Below are positions 33,228-41,043 of a stretch of 64,000 nt of DNA, piece by piece (positions within the stretch are counted from its first letter, which is position 1; every line of letters begins with the position of its first letter). The notes beneath the pieces were generated by a model. That model saw only the letters and a program-made list of their open reading frames with translations, ran no database searches and was not told where the DNA came from. The translations under genes and the position numbers were made by a program. This DNA comes from JAVBPE01 sp031549865 (GTDB taxonomy: Bacteria; Bacillota_I; Bacilli_A; Acholeplasmatales; Anaeroplasmataceae): contig JAVBPE010000024.1 of NCBI GenBank assembly GCA_031549865.1, positions 1 to 64,000 of the forward strand, given 5' to 3'.

Positions 33228-34019
33228 ATGATCGAACGAATTTCTAAATCAAATGAAATTATAAAAAATATAAAATCTATGTTTAATAATAATAAGGATG
33301 AAAATCTTATTATTACAGATGATATAACAATTATTGAATTAGCATTTAAATATAAAAAAGAATTTAATACTTTTATTTATTGTTTTGATGAAACTTATCA
33401 CGAAGATACTAAATCATTAATAGATAATATAATTACCATTTCTAAAAACACATATGAAATATCCAAGAGTACTTATCAAAGTCTAGCGCAAAAGGAAAAC
33501 AGCCAAGGATGTATTGCGATTATTGAAAATAAACTAATAACTTTTGATGAACTTAAAAATAAAAATTTTTTAGTAATACTTAATTCTTTAGAAATACCTG
33601 GAAATATAGGAACGATACTTAGAACTGTAGATAGTGCAGCAGTTGATGGTATAATCTTAGTTGATTCAATATCTAAAATACAAAATAGTAAAATTACTTC
33701 TTCTGCTAGAGGAACAAATTTATTGATACCTATTTGTAACTCAAATTACGTTGATACTCAAAAATGGCTGTTAGATAATGATTATGATATATATTTAGGT
33801 GAACCCAAATTAGGAATTAATTATCAAAAATATGAATATTCAAATAAAATAGCAATTGTAGTTGGAAATGAACGATTTGGAATAAATGATAACTGGTATA
33901 AAAATAAACATAAAAAAGTATTTATTCCAATGAATGGATCATGTAATAGCTTAAATGTTAGTATTGCGGCATCAATTTTAATATATGAAGCAGCAATGAA
34001 AAGAAATAATTTTGAATAA
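33228..34019 (+). CDS. SpoU-family RNA 2'-O-methyltransferase (second copy)
   Basis: 263 residues. The N-terminal part is a divergent substrate-binding domain. The knot carries LVILNSLEIPGNIGTILRTV, AIVVGNERFGIND and CNSLNVSIAASILIYE, the three SpoU motifs. It differs clearly from the protein at 24 kb and may act on a different rRNA or tRNA site. ATG with GGAAGTGATGAT site. A bidirectional terminator follows. Confidence 0.87.
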   Translation: MIERISKSNEIIKNIKSMFNNNKDENLIITDDITIIELAFKYKKEFNTFIYCFDETYHEDTKSLIDNIITISKNTYEISKSTYQSLAQKENSQGCIAIIENKLITFDELKNKNFLVILNSLEIPGNIGTILRTVDSAAVDGIILVDSISKIQNSKITSSARGTNLLIPICNSNYVDTQKWLLDNDYDIYLGEPKLGINYQKYEYSNKIAIVVGNERFGINDNWYKNKHKKVFIPMNGSCNSLNVSIAASILIYEAAMKRNNFE

Positions 34020-34058
34020 AATAAAAGTATAGTAAATTTTACTATACTTTTATTTTAT
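34020..34058. terminator. bidirectional terminator
   Basis: AAAAGTATAGTAAA pairs with TTTACTATACTTTT, with T-runs on both strands between convergent genes. It overlaps the last codons of the membrane protein gene. Confidence 0.8.
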
Positions 34059-34614
34059 ATCTTTCTTTTAAATTATTCCAAACAAAATTCGGATTATTAT
34101 CATCAATCATGTAACAAAATATTTCTTTATCTTTAAAAATTTCCCTTAAGTTATTTTCAAAAGAATTGAAATCTTCATAATCTATATAATCAAAAAAATA
34201 ATATTTTGAGCCGTTTTTCTTTATATTTATATAATCATCATATCCAACACCTAATATTGTGTAACGATAATCGATTTTTATTTCAAAAGTAAATCCAATT
34301 TCTTCTTTTTGACATATAATTAAAAATTCTTCTAAATCTATTTTAATAGGATCATATTTCTTCTTATATTTACCACGTTCCATGTCATTCTTCTTTTTAT
34401 TGTCAGATATAAATATCATTCTAATAAAAACAATAAATAAAATAATAATTAGAAATGCTACTACTGGAGCAATAAAATTAATTTCATAAATTAAAAATAA
34501 AATGATTAAAATTAATGAAAATGATAATGAAACTATTAAAAAAAGTATATCCATTTTATATGAAATTTTTTCTGGTAAGAAAATCTTTTTTAATATTCGT
34601 TTTATCATATCCAT
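34042..34614 (-). CDS. hypothetical membrane protein
   Basis: 190 residues: a basic N-terminus (MDMIKRILKKIF), two closely spaced membrane helices (about 20-42 and 47-68), then a cytoplasmic domain of about 110 residues rich in Ile, Tyr, Asp and Lys. No family recognised. The start is ATG 34614 after AAGAGGTAATT; the frame is open for 25 codons before it, but that part overlaps the tpiA terminator and gives no convincing start. It follows tpiA, separated by that terminator. Confidence 0.65.
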   Translation of the reverse strand: MDMIKRILKKIFLPEKISYKMDILFLIVSLSFSLILIILFLIYEINFIAPVVAFLIIILFIVFIRMIFISDNKKKNDMERGKYKKKYDPIKIDLEEFLIICQKEEIGFTFEIKIDYRYTILGVGYDDYINIKKNGSKYYFFDYIDYEDFNSFENNLREIFKDKEIFCYMIDDNNPNFVWNNLKERYKIKV

Positions 34615-34642
34615 ATAATTACCTCTTTTGGATATTATAGCA

Positions 34643-34676
34643 TAAAAAAAGAAGCATATTTTGCTTCTTTTTTGTT
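34643..34676 (-). terminator. intrinsic terminator of tpiA
   Basis: On the minus strand AAAGAAGCA and TGCTTCTTT form a 9-base-pair stem with a T-run, right after the tpiA stop. Confidence 0.85.
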
Positions 34677-35440
34677 TATTTTTTTTCAACTACACAAGCT
34701 TCACATAATTTAATGAAACTTTCTGATTCTAAACCTGCTCCACCAACTAATGCACCATCAATGTCTGGCATTGCCATAAATTCATCTATATTTGAAGGTT
34801 TTACTGAACCACCGTATTGAATTCTTACTTCTTCAGAGATAGCCTTATTATATAATTTCGCTATTAATTCTCTAATGTATAAGCATGCATCTTCGGCGAT
34901 TTGTGCTGAGGCAGTCTTTCCTGTTCCAATTGCCCATACTGGTTCATATGCAAAAACAATTGAAGGAACATCTAAAGCTGGAATTCCTTTTAATGATTTT
35001 AATACTTGACGTTCTAAAGTAGTATTTGTAAGATTATTTTCACGCTCTTCTAATGTTTCACCGACACATACTATTGGATTTAAATTATGACGTAGTGCAG
35101 CTAATAATTTCAAATTAACTGTTTCATCAGTTTCTCCAAACATTGCACGTCTTTCACTGTGACCGATAATAACATACTCAACTCCTGTTGTTTGAAGCAT
35201 TATTGGAGATATTTCCCCTGTATATGCACCATTATCATCAAAATGCATATTTTGTGCTCCAATGCGCAGGTCATCACCTTTTCGTTTAACTAAATCTCGA
35301 AGAATGATTGCAGGGGCGCATACAACTGTGTCTACCAATTCATTATTTGGTAAAGACTTATTGACAGCATAGATAAATTGCAAAGCCTCATCACGAGTCT
35401 TATTCATTTTCCAGTTACCTGCCATAATTGGCTTTCTCAT
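34676..35440 (-). CDS. tpiA: triosephosphate isomerase
   Basis: Interconverts DHAP and glyceraldehyde-3-phosphate. 254 residues with PIMAGNWKMNKT (catalytic Lys), VIIGHSERR (His), FAYEPVWAIGTGK (catalytic Glu and the flexible loop) and IQYGGSVKPSN with DGALVGGAGLE (phosphate binding). Normal length. It forms a unit with ptsH (28 bases upstream) and pgk, a glycolytic cluster that lacks gap, pgm and eno here. Terminator follows. Confidence 0.98.
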   Translation of the reverse strand: MRKPIMAGNWKMNKTRDEALQFIYAVNKSLPNNELVDTVVCAPAIILRDLVKRKGDDLRIGAQNMHFDDNGAYTGEISPIMLQTTGVEYVIIGHSERRAMFGETDETVNLKLLAALRHNLNPIVCVGETLEERENNLTNTTLERQVLKSLKGIPALDVPSIVFAYEPVWAIGTGKTASAQIAEDACLYIRELIAKLYNKAISEEVRIQYGGSVKPSNIDEFMAMPDIDGALVGGAGLESESFIKLCEACVVEKK

Positions 35441-35468
35441 AGACTACCATCCTATTATATTAAAATTT

Positions 35469-35720
35469 TTACTTATTTTCTAAAATTGAAGCAATATCAT
35501 TAATTGCAGCTTCTGCTTCGTCTCCATTGGCAATAATTTTAACGTTCTCTCCACTTGGAATTGCTAATGACATTAATCCTAAGATTGATTTAACATCAAT
35601 AACACGATTGTGGTAATGTAAATTAATATCAACTGAATACTTAGAAGCAGCTTGAACTAATTTTGCAGCAAGGCTTGCATGAAGACCTACTGTACTTTTT
35701 ACAATAATTTCTTTTTCCAT
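35469..35720 (-). CDS. ptsH: HPr-like phosphocarrier protein with altered active site
   Basis: 83 residues of HPr fold. The His15 site is VGLHASLAAKL: His is kept, but the near-invariant Arg17-Pro18 that follow His-Ala are replaced by Ser-Leu. The regulatory serine site is intact (DVKSILGLMSLAIPSGE, matching Ser46). In normal HPr Arg17 supports phosphotransfer from Enzyme I. Here Ser46 phosphorylation by HPr kinase could still act in CcpA-type control. It sits between pgk and tpiA, not beside ptsI. Ordinary HPr or a Crh-like regulator are both possible. Confidence 0.88.
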   Translation of the reverse strand: MEKEIIVKSTVGLHASLAAKLVQAASKYSVDINLHYHNRVIDVKSILGLMSLAIPSGENVKIIANGDEAEAAINDIASILENK

Positions 35721-35767
35721 TAATAATCTCTCCTTTAATTATCTATTCAAAATAGAAACAAATATGA

Positions 35768-36958
35768 CTACTTATCATTAACACATGCAATACCAGGTAA
35801 AGTTTTGCCTTCTAAATATTCTAAGCTTGCTCCTCCACCTGTTGATATATGTGTAAATTTATCAGCATATCCTAATTGTTCAACCGCAGCAGCTGAGTCG
35901 CCACCACCAACTATAGTATTTGCATTTGTTAATTTTGCGATTTCTTCACATACACCAATTGTACCAGCTGCAAAATTTTGCATTTCAAATACACCCATAG
36001 GCCCATTCCATACAACAGTTTTAGCTCCGTTTAATGTATTAGCAAATAATTCTAATGATTTTGGTCCAATATCTAACCCCATATCGTCATCAGCAATTTC
36101 CTTAACATCTTTTACAATACCCTGAACATCTTTAAATTCTTTGGCACATACAGCATCAACTGGTAATACAATCTTACCAGCAGCTTTTTCTAATAATTCT
36201 TTGGCAAGTTCGATTTTATCCATTTCACAAATTGACTTACCTGTATTGTAGCCTAATGCTTTTAAGAATGTAAACATCATGCCACCACCAATAATTACTT
36301 TATCAGCTTTTTCAGATAATGCTTCAATAACTTCAATTTTATCACTTACTTTTGCTCCACCTAAAATAGCAATATAAGGACGATCTGGGTTTTCTACAGC
36401 ACCACCAACATATTTAATTTCTTTTTCTAATAAGAAACCTGCAGCTGTTTCTTTAATGTTAGAAGCGATACCTACATTTGATGCTGCAGCACGGTGTGCA
36501 GCGCCAAAAGCATCATTTACAAATACATCTCCTAATGAAGCCCAATATGCTCCAAGTTCAGCATTATTTTTTGATTCTTTATTGCCATTTAAATCTTCAT
36601 ATCTAGTGTTTTCAAACATTAAAACTTCACCAGCTAACAAGCTAGCTGCAGCATCTTCAAGTTCTTTGCCACGAGTTTGTGGAATAAATTTTACATTTTT
36701 TCCAAGTAATTCTTCAAATCTTTTCCAAACTGGAACTAAAGAGTTTTTAGCAATATCTGCTTCTTCTTTTACTCTTCCTAAATGCGAGAATACAATTGCT
36801 TTCCCACCATTATTAATTACATATTCGATTGTCGGTAAAGCCGCACGAATACGTGTGTCATCAGTAATTACACCATTTTTCATTGGAACATTAAAATCAA
36901 CACGAATTAATACTTTTTTATTTAATACATTTAAATCTGAAACTATTTTTTTAGCCAT
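35768..36958 (-). CDS. pgk: phosphoglycerate kinase
   Basis: Makes ATP from 1,3-bisphosphoglycerate. 396 residues: KVLIRVDFNVPMKNGVI, SHLGRVKEEADI, NDAFGAAHRA, AILGGAKVSDKIEVI, VWNGPMGVFEM and TIVGGGDSAAAVEQLG are standard Pgk motifs. Normal length. ATG after GGTGGAGGAT. First gene of the pgk-ptsH-tpiA unit. Codon use is less AT-biased than in neighbouring hypothetical genes, as expected for high expression. Confidence 0.98.
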   Translation of the reverse strand: MAKKIVSDLNVLNKKVLIRVDFNVPMKNGVITDDTRIRAALPTIEYVINNGGKAIVFSHLGRVKEEADIAKNSLVPVWKRFEELLGKNVKFIPQTRGKELEDAAASLLAGEVLMFENTRYEDLNGNKESKNNAELGAYWASLGDVFVNDAFGAAHRAAASNVGIASNIKETAAGFLLEKEIKYVGGAVENPDRPYIAILGGAKVSDKIEVIEALSEKADKVIIGGGMMFTFLKALGYNTGKSICEMDKIELAKELLEKAAGKIVLPVDAVCAKEFKDVQGIVKDVKEIADDDMGLDIGPKSLELFANTLNGAKTVVWNGPMGVFEMQNFAAGTIGVCEEIAKLTNANTIVGGGDSAAAVEQLGYADKFTHISTGGGASLEYLEGKTLPGIACVNDK

Positions 36959-37078
36959 TTTTTTTATCCTCCACCATAATACTTATAAAAAAATATCCGC
37001 TATTTTTACAACATCATTATAGCATTTTAGTTATGATTTATCAAATCATAAATTGTGAAAACGTTATATTATTTTGCT

Positions 37079-37486
37079 TTACAATAAAGTTCTTTTTTCT
37101 TCTTTATATATTTTTATCTTCTGACATTTTATAACATTTGCCAAAAGAGTTTTTTTATTAACATTTATTATTATATTTTCACCATTTTTAAAAATTAATA
37201 TAGCCCTCTTAGTATCATATGCTATTCCTAATAAACTATGATAATTTATATAATATTTTTTATTATTATCTTTTATATTAAAAAACAAATTTTCAAAATC
37301 ATAATATATAGGAATTTTTGATTTGATGTTTAATATTTTTTTGACTGCTTTTTTATATTCTTTAATACCAAATAAGTTTGAAGTTGCCAAATTATTTAAC
37401 GCTTTATTTATTGATTCAATTTTTACAAATCCTGTATTGTTTTTTTCCTTTGATAAAAAATTATCTTCTATGTAATAATAAATCAT
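37079..37486 (-). CDS. ComK-like competence regulator (divergent)
   Basis: 135 residues, soluble, very basic (many Lys). The succession LFGIKEYKKAVKKILNIKSK, then IPIYYDFENLFFNIK, YINYHSLLGIAYD, IFKNGENIIINVNKKTLLAN and IKCQKI follows the ComK pattern: FGSSYEGR-like segment, KxPI, a WIN-like strand, and a basic C-terminus that binds DNA in AT-rich boxes. The protein is shorter than Bacillus ComK (192). Identification is by pattern, not by strong identity. ATG with a GAGGAGAAT site. It lies downstream of msmX but after a terminator. Confidence 0.5.
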   Translation of the reverse strand: MIYYYIEDNFLSKEKNNTGFVKIESINKALNNLATSNLFGIKEYKKAVKKILNIKSKIPIYYDFENLFFNIKDNNKKYYINYHSLLGIAYDTKRAILIFKNGENIIINVNKKTLLANVIKCQKIKIYKEEKRTLL

Positions 37487-37496
37487 ATTCTCCTCT

Positions 37497-37528
37497 AAAA
37501 TTTAAAAAGTCACCAAACAGGTGACTTT
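37497..37528 (-). terminator. intrinsic terminator of msmX
   Basis: On the minus strand AAGTCACC and GGTGACTT pair around a five-base loop, followed by a T-run. Confidence 0.85.
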
Positions 37529-37533
37529 CTGTA

Positions 37534-38640
37534 TTATTTAATTGCGTCTTTTGTTTCTTTATCAAAGAAATGACAATGATTCATATCTAATGCTAATGTA
37601 ACTTCTGATCCAATTTTTAAATCATTTCTTGCTAATACTGATGCGATAACAGGACATCCATCAACTGTTGCATAAATGTTAGTTTCGGCACCTAATAATT
37701 CAGCAACGTCTACTGTTAAACGTACTACTGATTCAGGATAAGTATCAATAATCATTTGTTCATCTGATATATCTTCTGGACGAATACCTAAAATAATTGG
37801 CTTTTCAATTAAATTAGCTCTTTTAACTGAAGATAATTTACCAGCTGGAACTGCAATTCTATATGTTCCATCTTGAGTTGTAAAATATCCATCATCCCCA
37901 ATAACACCGTCAATAAAGTTCATTGGAGGTTGCCCCATAAATCCACCAACGAATACGTTAGCTGGTGTATTATAAACTTCCATTGGTGTTCCAATTTGTT
38001 GAATATAACCATGTTTCATAACTACAATTTTAGTAGCCATTGTCATAGCTTCAATTTGGTCATGTGTAACATAAATTGAAGTTGAGCCTAAACGATTATG
38101 TAATTTAGTTAGTTCTCCACGCATTTGCACACGTAATTTAGCGTCTAGATTTGATAATGGTTCATCAAATAAGAATACTTTTGCATCACGAACAATAGCA
38201 CGCCCAAGCGCAACACGTTGACGTTGTCCACCTGATAAATTCTTAGGTTTACGATCTAAGTATGGTTCTAAACCTAAAATTTGTGCTGCTTCAGCAACTT
38301 TACGAGCAATTTCATCTCTTGGAACTCTACGTAATTGTAAACCGAAAGCCATGTTATCATAAACTGTCATATGTGGATATAACGCATATGATTGGAAAAC
38401 CATTGCAATACCACGATTTTTTGATGGAACATCATTCATTAATTCTCCATCGATATATAATTCACCACTTGAAATGTCTTCAAGACCAGCAATCATACGA
38501 AGTGTAGTTGTTTTTCCACATCCTGATGGACCAACTAAAACTATAAAATCTCTGTCAGCGATTTCAAGATTGAAATCGAAAACAGCTTGTACACCATTTG
38601 GGTATATTTTATTAATATTTCTTAAAGATACTGTTGACAT
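37534..38640 (-). CDS. msmX: sugar ABC transporter ATP-binding protein (MsmX/UgpC type)
   Basis: 368 residues. Walker A GPSGCGKTTTLRMIAG, Q-loop VFQSYALYPHMTV, signature LSGGQRQRVALGRA, Walker B VFLFDEPLSNLDAKLR, H-loop IYVTHDQIEAM, and a C-terminal OB/TOBE regulatory domain (GIRPEDIS, VAELLGAETNIY). This is the CUT1 ATPase type. In Bacillota one MsmX serves several oligosaccharide importers encoded elsewhere. No permease or sugar-binding protein is next to it. ATG with AGGAGGCTTTT site; single gene with terminator. Confidence 0.93.
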   Translation of the reverse strand: MSTVSLRNINKIYPNGVQAVFDFNLEIADRDFIVLVGPSGCGKTTTLRMIAGLEDISSGELYIDGELMNDVPSKNRGIAMVFQSYALYPHMTVYDNMAFGLQLRRVPRDEIARKVAEAAQILGLEPYLDRKPKNLSGGQRQRVALGRAIVRDAKVFLFDEPLSNLDAKLRVQMRGELTKLHNRLGSTSIYVTHDQIEAMTMATKIVVMKHGYIQQIGTPMEVYNTPANVFVGGFMGQPPMNFIDGVIGDDGYFTTQDGTYRIAVPAGKLSSVKRANLIEKPIILGIRPEDISDEQMIIDTYPESVVRLTVDVAELLGAETNIYATVDGCPVIASVLARNDLKIGSEVTLALDMNHCHFFDKETKDAIK

Positions 38641-38687
38641 AAAAGCCTCCTATTAATTAATCTATTAATATTTTACCAAAAAATTCA

Positions 38688-38714
38688 TAAAAAAAAATGT
38701 GCAAAGTGCACATT
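38688..38714 (-). terminator. intrinsic terminator of the PucR-like gene
   Basis: On the minus strand AATGTGCA and TGCACATT form a perfect stem with a three-base loop and a T-run. Confidence 0.85.
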
Positions 38715-39307
38715 TATTTATTTAATTTAAGACAATAAAATAAAATTACAGCGTCTTCAAATTTTTTCAAATCATATCCAGTAACTTTATTAAATTTATC
38801 CAATTTCATCATCAAAGTATTTCGATGCATATATAAGTTTTTAGCTGACATACTTAAATTTAGATTATTCTTTAAAAAAACATTAATAATATTACTCATT
38901 TCTAAGTCATTTGCATATTGACCTAGTACATAATCTAAGTCTATTAAATAAGACATTTTGTTTAAAATAAGTTCTTCTATTAATAATTTTTGATTATATA
39001 TTCCATGATTATTCTCAATTTTATTAAATAATGGAAGGGTCTTAAGAAAATTGTTTTCTAAGTCGTTAAGATTTGAAAAGCAATTGGAATTAAAAACTTT
39101 TAAATCACATAATAAGTCCGTTTCAATTGAATTAATTGCTTCTGTTAAGTCTAAGTCGTCATTAAAACTGTGAGTTATTCGGTACGTTTCTTCATATAAT
39201 TCAGATTTAATATTACGGCCAAAAATTCCTTTTAGATAATCAAGTAAAAAATCATAGTCTATTTTATCATTTGCTTTTATGAGCAAATATCTATAATCTT
39301 TTGCCAT
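38714..39307 (-). CDS. PucR/CdaR-type helix-turn-helix protein
   Basis: 197 residues. The C-terminal 50 residues, LNLSMSAKNLYMHRNTLMMK then LDKFNKVTGYDLKKFEDAV, are the PucR-family HTH (pattern NxxxxAxxLxxHRNTLxYRLxKIxxxxGxDL). The first 140 residues are an unrecognised sensor-like region. It lacks the larger GGDEF-like part of full PucR/CdaR proteins. Its position just downstream of msmX suggests sugar-related control, by inference only. Start at ATG 39307 (MAKDYRYLL); Met at 39316 is an alternative. Confidence 0.7.
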   Translation of the reverse strand: MAKDYRYLLIKANDKIDYDFLLDYLKGIFGRNIKSELYEETYRITHSFNDDLDLTEAINSIETDLLCDLKVFNSNCFSNLNDLENNFLKTLPLFNKIENNHGIYNQKLLIEELILNKMSYLIDLDYVLGQYANDLEMSNIINVFLKNNLNLSMSAKNLYMHRNTLMMKLDKFNKVTGYDLKKFEDAVILFYCLKLNK

Positions 39308-39330
39308 GGTTATCATCTCTTTTCTATATA

Positions 39331-39951
39331 TTAATCATTAAAATCATTTTTATTTGCATCAATAATTTCAGCATCAAATTCGCTATTAGTAACCGTTTCT
39401 TCAACTACTTCAACAACACTATTTATATCTACAATTCTTGTACTTGCGATAGAATCATGAATAGTTTTCCCTGATGTACAAAGCATAATCAAATTAGCAA
39501 TTCCTGGAATACAGCAACAACACATTAATAATGTATTAATTAAAAAACCACCGACTACTTCTCTTAATAATAATGTTCCAGCAGTAACATCTTCATCGTT
39601 TAGATTTACAACTTTAATTTTTAATAAGAATCGTCCAACAGTTTGCCCCTTTTTCCAACTTAATGGTAAAACAATATAATACGCTACAATTAATACTAAC
39701 ATTGTAATCATTTCAATTATAAGCATAACTGCAGATTCTGCATAATAATCTGTTAAAATTTCTGAATATTTTTGAGTAAACTCATCTTGTGTCATCTCTG
39801 CTAAATCATCCATGTAAGATGAAGGAAATTCTGGAGTTTTAATACCTGTTATATTTTGTAGAATGGTTACTATTAACATAAATACTAATGCTAATATAAC
39901 AAAATCTATTATAAAAGCTAAAATTCTTTGACCTGCTGTTGCGTTTTTCAT
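39331..39951 (-). CDS. RDD-family membrane protein
   Basis: 206 residues. ATAGQRILAFIIDFVILALV is the RDD motif region at the N-terminus, followed by a second helix pair and LSWKKGQTVGRFLLKIKVVN. A hydrophobic Cys-rich patch, LLMCCCCIPGIANLIML, lies in the third membrane region. An acidic tail follows. RDD proteins are poorly defined; some are transporters. Start ATG 39951 with an AGAGGATTATT site. Last gene after ddl, 60 bases downstream. Confidence 0.85.
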   Translation of the reverse strand: MKNATAGQRILAFIIDFVILALVFMLIVTILQNITGIKTPEFPSSYMDDLAEMTQDEFTQKYSEILTDYYAESAVMLIIEMITMLVLIVAYYIVLPLSWKKGQTVGRFLLKIKVVNLNDEDVTAGTLLLREVVGGFLINTLLMCCCCIPGIANLIMLCTSGKTIHDSIASTRIVDINSVVEVVEETVTNSEFDAEIIDANKNDFND

Positions 39952-40011
39952 TTGAATAATCCTCTCTTTTTTTATATAAATATTATCACATTTTTTGCTT
40001 AATAACAACAT

Positions 40012-41043
40012 TTATTTTTTTATTGATGAGATTTTTAATAAATTTGTATGATAAGAATTAATAAATTTTTTAGATTGATTTTTCCTAATTATGCTTCTTT
40101 CTATTTCATAGGCCATTACATTTTTAAAATCATCAAATAAATAATATGATAATGCTCCTGGAATAGTATTAATTTCATTTGTATATATAGTATTATCCTT
40201 GACCATAAAATCTACTCGAATTATTCCTTTTGCTTGACTCTTTTTATATATCGTTTTGGCTATTTCTTGAAGCTTTTTTGTTAGTTCATTTTCTTCGCAA
40301 ATAAAGTGGTTTTTGTCTTTGCATCTATTTTCATATTTACTTTCAAATGAAAAAAATTCTTCTTCTTTTATTATTTTTTCGACATTAGAAACTTTATAAC
40401 TACATACAGCTACACAGTATTCATCAAAATCTTCCAATAATTCCTCGATTATTAGCTTTTGTTCATAAGAAAATCCTAGACTTAATGCATCTTTTTTTTC
40501 GTTTTCATTTTTGACAAGGGATATACCAATTGAAGATCCACTTCTAGATGGTTTAACGATATATTTTTCAAAAGGGATTAAAACATCATCTAAATAATCC
40601 TGATATGTATAAGTGATACTATTTGTAACTAAAATATCACTGCTTTTCAATAAATCATGAGTAAATGATTTATCCATAAATATTCCACTCGTTATTGCAT
40701 CGCTTCCCACATAAGCTATATCATAATAATCTAATAATGTTGCACTTAATCCTTCTTCGCCATTCATTCCATGATTTGCGATAATAACTGAATCTAAAAT
40801 TATTTTCTTTTTTTTCAAAAAATAACCATTTTCAGTTAATTCTATTTTCTTTAATTTCTTAAAATTTTGATTTTTAAAATCGTCTAAAGTTAAATCGTTA
40901 GCTAAATACAATTTTTTAAATTTATCATAATATAATAAATCAACTTTATATTGGTTTAAATAATCCAAAACCTGAAATGCTGTAATTATTGAAATCTCAT
41001 GTTCACAACTCTTATTTCCAAACATAATTCCTATTCTTAACAT
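40012..41043 (-). CDS. ddl: D-alanine--D-alanine ligase
   Basis: Makes the D-Ala-D-Ala dipeptide of peptidoglycan. 343 residues of ATP-grasp fold: IMFGNKSCEHEISIITA, IANHGMNGEEG, AYVGSDAITSGIFMDKSFT, YIVKPSRSGSSIGIS, IIRVDFMVKDNTIYTNEINT and IPGALSYYLFDD. Diverged in places but all catalytic segments are visible. The GMNGEEG segment replaces the common GxxGEDG. Overlaps the MurF-like gene by 7 bases, so the dipeptide maker and user are co-expressed. Confidence 0.93.
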   Translation of the reverse strand: MLRIGIMFGNKSCEHEISIITAFQVLDYLNQYKVDLLYYDKFKKLYLANDLTLDDFKNQNFKKLKKIELTENGYFLKKKKIILDSVIIANHGMNGEEGLSATLLDYYDIAYVGSDAITSGIFMDKSFTHDLLKSSDILVTNSITYTYQDYLDDVLIPFEKYIVKPSRSGSSIGISLVKNENEKKDALSLGFSYEQKLIIEELLEDFDEYCVAVCSYKVSNVEKIIKEEEFFSFESKYENRCKDKNHFICEENELTKKLQEIAKTIYKKSQAKGIIRVDFMVKDNTIYTNEINTIPGALSYYLFDDFKNVMAYEIERSIIRKNQSKKFINSYHTNLLKISSIKK

